Origin: Achromobacter mucicolens
GTDB taxonomy: Bacteria > Pseudomonadota > Gammaproteobacteria > Burkholderiales > Burkholderiaceae_B
Reading direction: 5' to 3'
DNA: 64,000 nt
Assembly (NCBI RefSeq): GCF_902859725.1
Contig: NZ_CADIJP010000008.1
Coordinates: 124,001-188,000, forward strand
In this document: piece by piece, positions 56,880-64,000 of the stretch
How the letters are laid out: each line of letters starts with the position of its first letter
Position numbering within the stretch: the stretch's first letter is position 1
Translations under genes and position numbers: made by a program
The notes under the pieces: model-generated
Told to the model about the DNA's origin: nothing
Databases searched by the model: none
The model's input: the letters and a program-made list of their open reading frames with translations, nothing else

Positions 56880-57776
56880 CTACCCGAGCACGCCTGCCAG
56901 ATATTGCCGCAGCCAGGCGTGCGCCGGATCGTCCTGATAGCGCTCGTGCCAGTACAACGACACCGCAATGGGCGGCAACGTCAGTGGCACCTTCTGCGTC
57001 ACGATGCGTGCGCTGCCCGACATCGCCTTCGCAATGCTCACCGGCATCGTCGCGATCAGGTCAGATCCCTCCACGATGAACGGACACACCAGGTAGCTGG
57101 ACAGTGTCGCCACGATCTTGCGGCTGCGATTCTGGCCCATCAGGATGCGATCGATCGCCGTGCTGAAGTAGCGCGTGTGCGCGGCCAGATCCAGATGCCC
57201 GTAGCTCAGGTAGGCGTCCAGGTTCCAGCGCTTGCGCAAACACGGATGTCCTTCGCGCACGATGCACACCGCCGGCTCCTGGTACAGAAAGCGCGTGCGC
57301 AGATCCGGCGCCGGGTCCGGAAAGTAGCCCGCGATCAACTCCACATGATTGGTGTCCAGCATGCTCAGCCCGTGCTGCGGCCGCGCCGGCACGATCTGCA
57401 ACTGGAAGTGCGGCGCGTCCACCGCAAGCCGCGGAATCAGCTTGGGCAGCAGCGTGTACTGCACATAATCGGTCGCATACAGCGACAGCGTGCGCGACGA
57501 ATGCGCCGGGTCGAACGCCTCGCGGGTGCGCGTCGCACGGTGCCAGCCCTCCAATAGCGGCTTGAAATGCTGGTGTAGTTCCAGCGCCTGCAGCGTCGGC
57601 TGCCACGTGCCGCCCTCGCGCACCAGCAGCGGATCGCCGAACAACTGGCGCAGCCGGTTCATCGCCGCGCTCATGGCCGGCTGGCTGATGTTCATCGCCT
57701 CGGCCGCGCGCGACACATTGCGGCATGCCATCAGCGCATCGAAGTGCAGAAGCAGATTCAGGTCCGGATTCTTCAT
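56880..57776 (-). CDS. LysR-family regulator (NodD-like), divergent from Bug receptor
   Basis: 298 residues from the ATG at 57776 (MKNPDLNLLLHFDALMACRN); earlier ATGs add sequence without conservation. The HTH (VSRAAEAMNISQPAMSAAMN) and ligand domain (LSLYATDYVQYTLLPKLIPR) are of the NodD/NahR-like class, with the extended MAAA linker. It is divergent from the Bug-hydantoinase operon, which it probably regulates. Confidence 0.9.
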   Translation of the reverse strand: MKNPDLNLLLHFDALMACRNVSRAAEAMNISQPAMSAAMNRLRQLFGDPLLVREGGTWQPTLQALELHQHFKPLLEGWHRATRTREAFDPAHSSRTLSLYATDYVQYTLLPKLIPRLAVDAPHFQLQIVPARPQHGLSMLDTNHVELIAGYFPDPAPDLRTRFLYQEPAVCIVREGHPCLRKRWNLDAYLSYGHLDLAAHTRYFSTAIDRILMGQNRSRKIVATLSSYLVCPFIVEGSDLIATMPVSIAKAMSGSARIVTQKVPLTLPPIAVSLYWHERYQDDPAHAWLRQYLAGVLG

Positions 57777-57935
57777 CGCCGCGCGTCCATAAATGGCATC
57801 TATACAAATATAAACCTGTAGGACTGCTGTCATCGCGGCGCCAGGCCTAGCATGACTTCGTTGTTGCAGCGAACCAAGGTCGGACACGCATGATCCGGCC
57901 ATAAGGAAGTTCTATCAACAAGGGGAAACCAAGCC
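57777..57935. promoter_or_regulatory. Divergent lysR-Bug promoter region
   Basis: An AT-rich box at about 57798-57815 (ATCTATACAAATATAAAC) is the most likely LysR-type operator in this 159-bp spacer. Confidence 0.4.
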
Positions 57936-58916
57936 ATGAAAACAGGGCTACTTCGCAGTTGCTGTCGCATTGCCGCAGGCGTCGCGCTCTTTGCCGCCGC
58001 CGGAACCGCCAGCGCCGCCTGGCCTGACAAGGTCATCCGCATCGTCGTGCCGTTCGCGGCCGGCGGCTCCACCGACCTGGTGGCGCGCAAGATCGCCGAA
58101 GGACTGAGCCAGCGCCTGGGCGTCAACGTCATCGTCGAAAACCGGCCCGGCGCGGGCGGCACCGTCGGCACCGAGTACGTCGCGCGCCAACCCGCCGACG
58201 GCTACACCATCCTGATGGGATCGGTCAGCACGCACGGCAGCGCGCCCTGCGTCTATTCCAAGCTGCCGTACGACGCGGTCAAGGACTTCACGCCGCTGAC
58301 GGTCGTGGCCACGATCCCCAACGTCATGTCGGTGAAGCAGTCCGTTCCCGCCAACAACCTGCAGGAGTTTGTGGCCCTGCTGAAGAAGGAGCCCGAGAAG
58401 TATTCCTTCGCCTCCAACGGCCAAGGCACGTCCAACCACCTGGCCGCCGAACTCTTCAAGTCCACCGCCGGGGTGTCGATGGTGCATGTGCCTTACCGCG
58501 GCTCCGGCCCCGCGCTCATCGACCTGGTGGGCGGACAGATCAACATGATGATGGACGTCGTGATGACGTCGTACCCCTACATCAAGGACGGCAAGATCAA
58601 GGCGCTGGCGGTGACCTCGCCGCAGCGCTCGGCCATGTTGCCCGACGTGCCCACTGTCGCCGAGTCCGGCTACCCCGGCTACGAGGCCATGGTGTGGTTC
58701 GGCATGCTGGCGCCCGCCAACATGCCCGAACCCTTGCGCACCAAGCTGACCGACGGCCTGGTGCAGACCCTGCACGCGCCCGCCATGAAGACCTATCTCG
58801 AGCAGCAGGGCGCTCAGGTGTCGGACGTTGCAGGCCCGGCGTTCGGCTCGATGATCAAGGACGAAATCAGCAAGTGGTGCCAGGTGGTGAAGAAAGCCGG
58901 CATTCGTCTGGACTGA
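57936..58916 (+). CDS. Bug/TctC-family periplasmic binding protein
   Basis: 326 residues. The signal peptide ends GTASAAWP. KVIRIVVPFAAGGSTDLVAR and NRPGAGGTVGTEYVARQPAD are the Bug ligand-loop motifs; GQINMMMDVVMTSYPYIK is a family segment. It is an orphan receptor, as no TctAB genes adjoin. It probably delivers the substrate of the hydantoinase-like enzymes encoded downstream. Confidence 0.93.
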   Translation: MKTGLLRSCCRIAAGVALFAAAGTASAAWPDKVIRIVVPFAAGGSTDLVARKIAEGLSQRLGVNVIVENRPGAGGTVGTEYVARQPADGYTILMGSVSTHGSAPCVYSKLPYDAVKDFTPLTVVATIPNVMSVKQSVPANNLQEFVALLKKEPEKYSFASNGQGTSNHLAAELFKSTAGVSMVHVPYRGSGPALIDLVGGQINMMMDVVMTSYPYIKDGKIKALAVTSPQRSAMLPDVPTVAESGYPGYEAMVWFGMLAPANMPEPLRTKLTDGLVQTLHAPAMKTYLEQQGAQVSDVAGPAFGSMIKDEISKWCQVVKKAGIRLD

Positions 58917-58940
58917 CCCTAATTTTTTGGAAAGAACGAT

Positions 58941-61004
58941 ATGTATCGCATAGGGATAGACGTCGGAGGCACGTTTACCGATTTCACGATGATCGACGAG
59001 GACGCCGGCGTGGTGCACTTTCACAAGGTGCCCTCCACGCCGCACGATCCCTCCGAGGCCATCGCTACGGGCATCGGGCAGATGCTTGCGGATCATGGCG
59101 TCGCGCCTTCGCAGGTGTCGCACGTGGGCCATGGCACCACGGTGGCGACCAACCTCATCATCGAACGCAAGGGCGCGCGCGTCGGCCTGATCACCACGCG
59201 GGGCTTTCGCGACGTGCTGGAGATCGGCCGCCAGACGCGCCCGCACTTGTACGACTACAGCGTGGGCAAACCGCCCGTTGCGGTGCCGCGCGAATTTCGC
59301 GCCGAAGTCGACGAGCGCGTCAACGCGGCGGGCGAGGTCCTGACGGCGCTGGACGAAGCGCAGGTGCGCGATGCGGCGCGGCGCTTCGCCAAGGCCGGAA
59401 TCGAGGCCGTCACGATCTGCTTCCTGCATGCTTACCGCAACCCTGCGCATGAGCGGCGCGCGGCCAGCATCGTCCAGGAAGAAATGCCGGATGCGTACAT
59501 CAGCCAGTCGTCCGAGGTGCTGCCCGAGTTCCGCGAATACGAGCGCCTGTCCACCACCGTGCTCAATGCGGCGGTCGGGCCGAAGATGGCGCGCTACCTG
59601 GAGCGTTTTCTGAAGCGGGTGCGGGAACTGGATATCGGGCATGAGCCGCACACCATTCACTCCAATGGCGGCCTGATGTCGATCGCCACGGTGCGCCAGT
59701 ATCCGGTGCGCACCTGCCTGTCCGGCCCCGCCGCCGGCGTGGTCGGCGCCGCGGCTGTGGGACGCGCCATCGGTAGCCTGAACCTCGTGACGTTCGACGT
59801 GGGCGGCACCAGCACGGACGTGTCGCTGGTGTGCGAAGGCAGGCCGCTCTTCACCTCGCACCGCCATGTCGCCGGCTATCCGGTCAAGACGCCGATGGTC
59901 GACATTCATGTCATCGGCGCGGGCGGCGGCAGCATTGCGTGGCTGGACGATGCCGGCGCGCTGAAGGTGGGGCCGCACAGCGCGGGCGCGGTGCCGGGCC
60001 CGGTGGGCTACGGCCGTGGCGGCCAGGAGCCCACCATCACCGACGCCGAAATCGCGTTGCAGCGGCTCAACCCCGTGGCGCTCTTGAACGGCCGCATGCC
60101 GGTGTATGCCGATGCGGCGCGCGAGGTCATCCGAGGCCGCGTCGCCGAACCGCTGGGCCTGTCCATGGAGGCGGCTGCCGAGGGCATCCTGCGCATCGCC
60201 GCCGCCAACATGAGCCGCGCGATCCGGGCGGTTTCCACCGAGCGGGGCTACGACCTGTCGCGCTTCGCGCTGTATGCCTACGGCGGCGCGGGTCCGCTGC
60301 ACGCCGTGGAAGTGGCCGAGGAGTGCGGCATCCCCGTCGTCATCGTGCCGCAGGAACCCGGCACGATGTGCGCGCGCGGCATTTTGCTCAGCGACATCTC
60401 GTTCGATTTCGTGCAAAGCGAGATATCGCTCGCCAGTGAGGACACGTGGCCCGCCATCACCGCCATCTTTGAAGGCCTTGCCGCGCAGGCGCGCGACTGG
60501 CTCGCGTCCGAACGCGTCGATCCCGCGCTGCGCGTGTGCCACAGCGCGATCGACGCGCGCTACGAGGGGCAGAACTTCGAGGTGCAGGTCAGCCTGGACG
60601 ACACGGGCCCGGGCGGCTACGCGCAATTCGCGCGGCGCTTTGCAGAGGCCCATGAGCGCGAATACGGCTACACGGTGGACGATCGCAAGGTGCAGATCAT
60701 CAATTGCCGCATGCAGGCGGTCGGACAGGTGGTGAAGGCGCCGCTCGCGCCGCGCCATGTGGGCGGCACGCTGCAGGACGCGCGGCTGGGCGAGCGCAAG
60801 GCGTATTTCGGGCCGGCGCATGGCTGGCTGGAAACGCCCGTGTACGACCGCGACCGCGTGCCGACCGCCGCGCGCTTTCAGGGCCCGGCGCTGCTCGAGG
60901 AAATGAGCTCGACCACGGTGGTCGGCGTGGGCCACGAGGCCAGCGTCGACGAATTCGGCAACCTGATCATCCGTTTGCAAGGAGGCTCGCATGAACAAGC
61001 CTGA
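58941..61004 (+). CDS. hyuA: Hydantoinase/oxoprolinase family protein, HyuA subunit
   Basis: 687 residues. The ASKHA-type ATP-binding start is MYRIGIDVGGTFTDFTMIDE; HVGHGTTVATNLIIERKGAR, HSNGGLMSIATVRQYPVRTC, and FDVGGTSTDVSLV follow. This is the N-methylhydantoinase A/5-oxoprolinase/acetone carboxylase beta type. With HyuB it hydrolyses cyclic amides such as hydantoins or 5-oxoproline using ATP. The stop overlaps hyuB by 14 nt. Confidence 0.94.
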   Translation: MYRIGIDVGGTFTDFTMIDEDAGVVHFHKVPSTPHDPSEAIATGIGQMLADHGVAPSQVSHVGHGTTVATNLIIERKGARVGLITTRGFRDVLEIGRQTRPHLYDYSVGKPPVAVPREFRAEVDERVNAAGEVLTALDEAQVRDAARRFAKAGIEAVTICFLHAYRNPAHERRAASIVQEEMPDAYISQSSEVLPEFREYERLSTTVLNAAVGPKMARYLERFLKRVRELDIGHEPHTIHSNGGLMSIATVRQYPVRTCLSGPAAGVVGAAAVGRAIGSLNLVTFDVGGTSTDVSLVCEGRPLFTSHRHVAGYPVKTPMVDIHVIGAGGGSIAWLDDAGALKVGPHSAGAVPGPVGYGRGGQEPTITDAEIALQRLNPVALLNGRMPVYADAAREVIRGRVAEPLGLSMEAAAEGILRIAAANMSRAIRAVSTERGYDLSRFALYAYGGAGPLHAVEVAEECGIPVVIVPQEPGTMCARGILLSDISFDFVQSEISLASEDTWPAITAIFEGLAAQARDWLASERVDPALRVCHSAIDARYEGQNFEVQVSLDDTGPGGYAQFARRFAEAHEREYGYTVDDRKVQIINCRMQAVGQVVKAPLAPRHVGGTLQDARLGERKAYFGPAHGWLETPVYDRDRVPTAARFQGPALLEEMSSTTVVGVGHEASVDEFGNLIIRLQGGSHEQA

Positions 61005-62715
61005 TTCCATTGAACCGCGCGAGGCGGACAGCGCCTCGGTCCTGGCGGATCCGATCGGCATGGAGGTGTTCTGCAACCGCCTGCTGTCGATCACCGAAGA
61101 CATGAACAACACGCTGGTGCGCGCCTCGTTCTCGACCAACATCAAGGAGCGCAAGGACTGCTCGGTGGCGCTCTTTGACGCGGCGGGGCGGCTGGTCGCG
61201 CAGGGCACGCAGATCCCGCTGCACCTCGGATCGCTGGACGGCGCCATGCGCGCCATCCTGCGCACGTTTGCCGAAGACCAGATCCGCGACGGCGACGTGT
61301 TCATCTGCAACGATCCGTACCTTGCCGACGGCAGCCACTTGCCCGACATCAACATCATCACGCCGGTGTTCTGGGAAGGCACGCTGCGATTTTTTGCCGC
61401 CAACATCGCGCACCACTCGGACGTGGGCGGCGCCGTGCCTGGCTCTATCGCCGGAGGGCTGAAGTCGATCTTCGAGGAGGGCATCCGCATCCCCGCCTGC
61501 CGCCTGGCTCGCGCGGGCGAGACCGACGAGGACCTGCTGCGTCTGATCTGCGCGAACACCCGCGATCCGGAAGAGCGCGTGCTTGACCTGCGCGTGCAGA
61601 TGGCGACCAATCGCCGCGGCGCGGCCGCAGTGCAGGGGTTGATCCGCCAGATGGGGCTGCAGGCTGTGCTGCGCTCGGTGGACGACGTGATCGCCTACAC
61701 GCGCAAACGCCTCTTGAACCGCATCGCCGAGCTGCGCCCCGGCAGCTACACCTTCCGCAGCGATCTTGACGACGACGGCATGGGCGGCGATCCGGTGCCC
61801 ATCCAGGTGACGCTGACCGTTGGCGCGGACAATCTGCACTTCGACTTCGACGGATCGGGCAAGCAGGCGCGCGGGGCCATGAACCTGCCGTTCAATGCCC
61901 TGCGCGCCTGCGTCTACTACGCGGTGAAGGCGCTGCTGGACCCGGACCTGGCGCCCAATGCCGGGCTGTTCGATCCCATCACGCTGTCCGCGCCCGTGGG
62001 CACCATCACCAATCCCGAGCACCCCGCCGCGGTGGGCGCGCGGTCCATCACCGCGCAGAAAGTGGCCGGGGCGATCTTCGGTGCATTCCGGGGCCTGCTG
62101 CCGCCGGAAAAGACCATGGCTTCCAGCAACGACTGCTGCCCCGCCATCGTGTTCTCGGGCCGGTGGCGCGAGCGCGCGGGACACTTCGTGTACCTGGAAA
62201 CGTTGGGCGGCGGCGCGGGGGCGCGCTTCGATGCGGACGGCATGGATGCAGTGCACGTGCACATGACCAATACATCGAACCTGCCGGTCGAAGCGCTGGA
62301 AAACGAGTATCCCCTGCTGATGGACGAGTACGCGATGATTCAGGACTCGGGCGGCGCGGGCCGCACGCGCGGCGGCATGGGCATCGCCAAGCAGATACGC
62401 GCGGTGGGACCAGGCATCGTGTTCTCGGCGCGCTCGGACAGCCACACGGTCGGCGTGGCCGCGGGCGTTGACGGCGGTGGCGATGGCCGCCGCGCGCGCC
62501 TGATCCGCAATTTCGGGACGCCGCAGGCCGAGGAACTTTTCTCCAAGACCGCCAACATCGCGCTTGCGGCCGGCGAAAGCGTGCGCATCGAAACGCCAGG
62601 GGCCGGCGGGTATGGCGCGCCGTCGGAGCGGCTGCGGGCGCGCGTGAAACAGGACCTGGCTGACGGCAAGATCAGCCCTCACGCGGCGCGCGCGGACTAT
62701 GGGCTGTCCGTGTAG
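60991..62715 (+). CDS. hyuB: Hydantoinase B/oxoprolinase family protein, HyuB subunit
   Basis: 574 residues. Family segments include EVFCNRLLSITEDMNNTLVR, RASFSTNIKERKDCSVALFD, ICNDPYLADGSHLPDINIIT, HHSDVGGAVPGS and a C-terminal GAGGYGAPSER. It is the catalytic partner of HyuA. AAGGAGG lies just upstream of the ATG, inside the end of hyuA. Confidence 0.95.
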   Translation: MNKPDSIEPREADSASVLADPIGMEVFCNRLLSITEDMNNTLVRASFSTNIKERKDCSVALFDAAGRLVAQGTQIPLHLGSLDGAMRAILRTFAEDQIRDGDVFICNDPYLADGSHLPDINIITPVFWEGTLRFFAANIAHHSDVGGAVPGSIAGGLKSIFEEGIRIPACRLARAGETDEDLLRLICANTRDPEERVLDLRVQMATNRRGAAAVQGLIRQMGLQAVLRSVDDVIAYTRKRLLNRIAELRPGSYTFRSDLDDDGMGGDPVPIQVTLTVGADNLHFDFDGSGKQARGAMNLPFNALRACVYYAVKALLDPDLAPNAGLFDPITLSAPVGTITNPEHPAAVGARSITAQKVAGAIFGAFRGLLPPEKTMASSNDCCPAIVFSGRWRERAGHFVYLETLGGGAGARFDADGMDAVHVHMTNTSNLPVEALENEYPLLMDEYAMIQDSGGAGRTRGGMGIAKQIRAVGPGIVFSARSDSHTVGVAAGVDGGGDGRRARLIRNFGTPQAEELFSKTANIALAAGESVRIETPGAGGYGAPSERLRARVKQDLADGKISPHAARADYGLSV

Positions 62716-62728
62716 GCCGCGCCGCGCG

Positions 62729-63532
62729 TCAACTGACGTTCAGGGTCATCGAGTACTTCATCTTGTCGTGCGGAAACGTGGTGATGGTGGCCAGCAGCAG
62801 CACGCCGCCGTCGCCGTAGTACCGGCGGGTGATGACAAAGCCCGGCGTGCCGGTGTCGACTTGAAGTTGCCTGGCGATCGCCGCGCCGATGGGCGTGGCG
62901 GAGAACTCCTGGTTGACCTCGGTGATGCGGTCGCCGAAGTGGTCCTCGATCAGCCGCAGCAGCGAGATCCGCGACTTCACATCCACCAGCACGTCCGAAT
63001 GCGCCGGGTTCGTGTAGATGAGCGTGCTGGCGGCCGGCACGTCGGGATCGTCCAGCGTCTTGATCGAGTTGATGTGCAGCCATTCTTGCCCGGCTTCGCA
63101 GCCCAGCGTTTCGGCAAGGCGCTTGGTCGACTTGACGGTGCGCACGTCCTGCACCAGCAGCGCCGCGTTGCGCGCGTACTGCAGCAAATCTGGAAACTGC
63201 GAGATGCGCTGCGTGAAACGGGTCGTCGCGCGGGCGGTTTCGACACGCGTGCCCACGCCCGGCCGGCGCGATACCACGCCAGCCACCGTCAGCATGCGGA
63301 TTGCCTCGCGGATGGTGTGGCGGCTGGCGCCGAATTGTTCGCACAGTTCGTGCTCGGTGGGAAGCAGCGTCATGACGGGGTAGCGCCCGGAGCTGATGTC
63401 TTGCGAGAGCGACTGATAGATGCTCTTGTAGCGCGGGCCGCCCGCCACGTCTGCCGGGAGCGCCGCGCCGGGCCGGCCGCGCGCTTGCCGCTCGCCGCCG
63501 GGGCTGGCAGCGCGCTCGGAGGATCGGGTCAT
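62729..63532 (-). CDS. GntR-family regulator with UTRA domain
   Basis: 267 residues from the ATG at 63532 (AAGGAG upstream). The N-terminal winged helix (YKSIYQSLSQDISSGRYPVM, then FGASRHTIREAIRMLTVAGV) is followed by a UTRA effector domain ending TFPHDKMKYSM. It is convergent with hyuB and divergent from a PotD-like binding protein gene, so the latter operon is its most likely target through the palindromes at 63564 and 63613. Confidence 0.92.
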   Translation of the reverse strand: MTRSSERAASPGGERQARGRPGAALPADVAGGPRYKSIYQSLSQDISSGRYPVMTLLPTEHELCEQFGASRHTIREAIRMLTVAGVVSRRPGVGTRVETARATTRFTQRISQFPDLLQYARNAALLVQDVRTVKSTKRLAETLGCEAGQEWLHINSIKTLDDPDVPAASTLIYTNPAHSDVLVDVKSRISLLRLIEDHFGDRITEVNQEFSATPIGAAIARQLQVDTGTPGFVITRRYYGDGGVLLLATITTFPHDKMKYSMTLNVS

Positions 63533-63563
63533 GAGGTTGGCTCCTTGATTGGTTTTATAGGGT

Positions 63564-63575
63564 TTGTCCGGACAA
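63564..63575. promoter_or_regulatory. GntR operator 1 (perfect palindrome TTGTCCGGACAA)
   Basis: A 12-bp perfect palindrome between the divergent GntR and binding-protein genes, 32 bp before the GntR start. Confidence 0.7.
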
Positions 63576-63612
63576 TAACCGATTGACAAGGCAGTCATGC
63601 GGGATCCATTAT

Positions 63613-63640
63613 TTGTCCGGACATTCATGTACGGACAAAT
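63613..63640. promoter_or_regulatory. GntR operator 2 with extra half site
   Basis: TTGTCCGGACAT at 63613-63624 differs from operator 1 in one base. A further half site, ACGGACAA, follows at 63631-63638. Confidence 0.65.
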
Positions 63641-63716
63641 TGTACGGCGGACATGAGGTCGCCGGGCAACAAATCAGTCGGTTCTTGCAGTTCTCTTCCA
63701 AAATTCGGGGGTTCTC

Positions 63717-64000
63717 ATGAGCAAGGTATTTGCAGTGCTCGCGGCGGCGGCGGTAGCGGCCGGGCTGGGCGCAAACGCACAGGCGCAGCAGAAACTGGTG
63801 GTGGCCGGCTACGGCGGCTCGTTTGAAGACATCATGCGCAAGGACATCTTCCCGCCCTTCGCCAAGCAGCATGGCGTCGAGCTGGATTACGTGGCCGGCA
63901 ACTCCACCAACACCGTGGCGCGCCTGCAGGCGCAAAAGAGCAACCAGCAGATCGACGTCGCCATCATCGATGACGGCCCCATGTACCAGGCCATTGCGCT
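63717..64000 (+). CDS. PotD-like periplasmic binding protein (partial at window end)
   Basis: The first 94 residues are present: MSKVFAVLAAAAVAAGLGAN with a signal peptide ending AQAQQ, then KLVVAGYGGSFEDIMRKDIF and a DVAIIDDGPMYQAIA segment. This resembles PotD/AfuA-type and the paralogous protein at 53505. It starts a second polyamine/opine-type ABC operon probably controlled by the divergent GntR protein. Confidence 0.85.
   Translation, partial: MSKVFAVLAAAAVAAGLGANAQAQQKLVVAGYGGSFEDIMRKDIFPPFAKQHGVELDYVAGNSTNTVARLQAQKSNQQIDVAIIDDGPMYQAIA

Noticed and set aside
57948-61610. A 1220-codon open frame on the minus strand opposite the Bug and hyuA genes
   Set aside because: It is antisense to two genes with clear motifs and has the His/Arg-rich composition produced by reversing GC-rich codons. 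No domain is visible.

Overview
The window is GC-rich betaproteobacterial chromosome, most likely Achromobacter or a close Alcaligenaceae (Bordetella) relative. Three things point there: the order rpmH-rnpA-yidD-yidC on one strand diverging from dnaA-dnaN-gyrB without recF; two Bug/TctC-type periplasmic receptors; and a density of ABC uptake operons and LysR/IclR/GntR regulators typical of that family. The genus is an inference from gene content and protein resemblance; no search was run.

Layout. 1-3676: a tripartite tricarboxylate transporter cluster (TctD/TctE two-component system, TctC-like receptor, start of TctB), all on the minus strand. 3677-4165: an AT-rich spacer with two perfect DnaA boxes. 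4166-6076: ClC chloride channel convergent with a GNAT acetyltransferase. 6093-13241: an orphan type VI secretion (T6SS) module of four overlapping minus-strand genes (VgrG, DUF4123-like adaptor, 1088-residue VasX-like pore-forming effector, DUF6708 membrane protein). 13397-14749: mnmE. 14865-21711: dipeptide/oligopeptide ABC operon plus M20 amidohydrolase. 21890-25607: TauD-type dioxygenase with a sulfonate/nitrate-type ABC transporter. 25700-27481: a lysR/gst/truncated-lysR module. 27543-28988: catalase. 29272-31879: yidC, yidD, rnpA, rpmH. 32270-37387: dnaA, dnaN, gyrB.

37579-41927: LysR regulator divergent from a glutamate/aspartate-type ABC transporter (gltIJKL-like), then low-specificity threonine aldolase, an EamA exporter, acylphosphatase, a PhyH dioxygenase and an FMN-dependent 2-hydroxy-acid dehydrogenase (lldD-like). 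46732-55581: IclR regulator divergent from an eight-gene operon combining a spermidine/putrescine-type ABC transporter with three subunits of an HcnABC/opine-oxidase-like amine dehydrogenase and a 2-hydroxyacid dehydrogenase. 55582-56029: a hairpin-rich non-coding stretch. 56030-57776: AraC-GyrI regulator and a LysR regulator. 57936-62715: Bug receptor plus hydantoinase/oxoprolinase pair (hyuA, hyuB). 62729-63532: GntR regulator with palindromic operators, divergent from a truncated PotD-like binding protein at the window edge.

Functionally the window joins housekeeping genes around the replication initiator (replication, RNase P, membrane insertase, tRNA modification) to a large accessory load of uptake and catabolic operons, each with its own regulator. 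The most striking non-gene signal is the accumulation of perfect DnaA boxes (TTATCCACA) between 3.7 and 41.2 kb, three of them just upstream of start codons. No tRNA, rRNA, CRISPR array or insertion sequence was seen.
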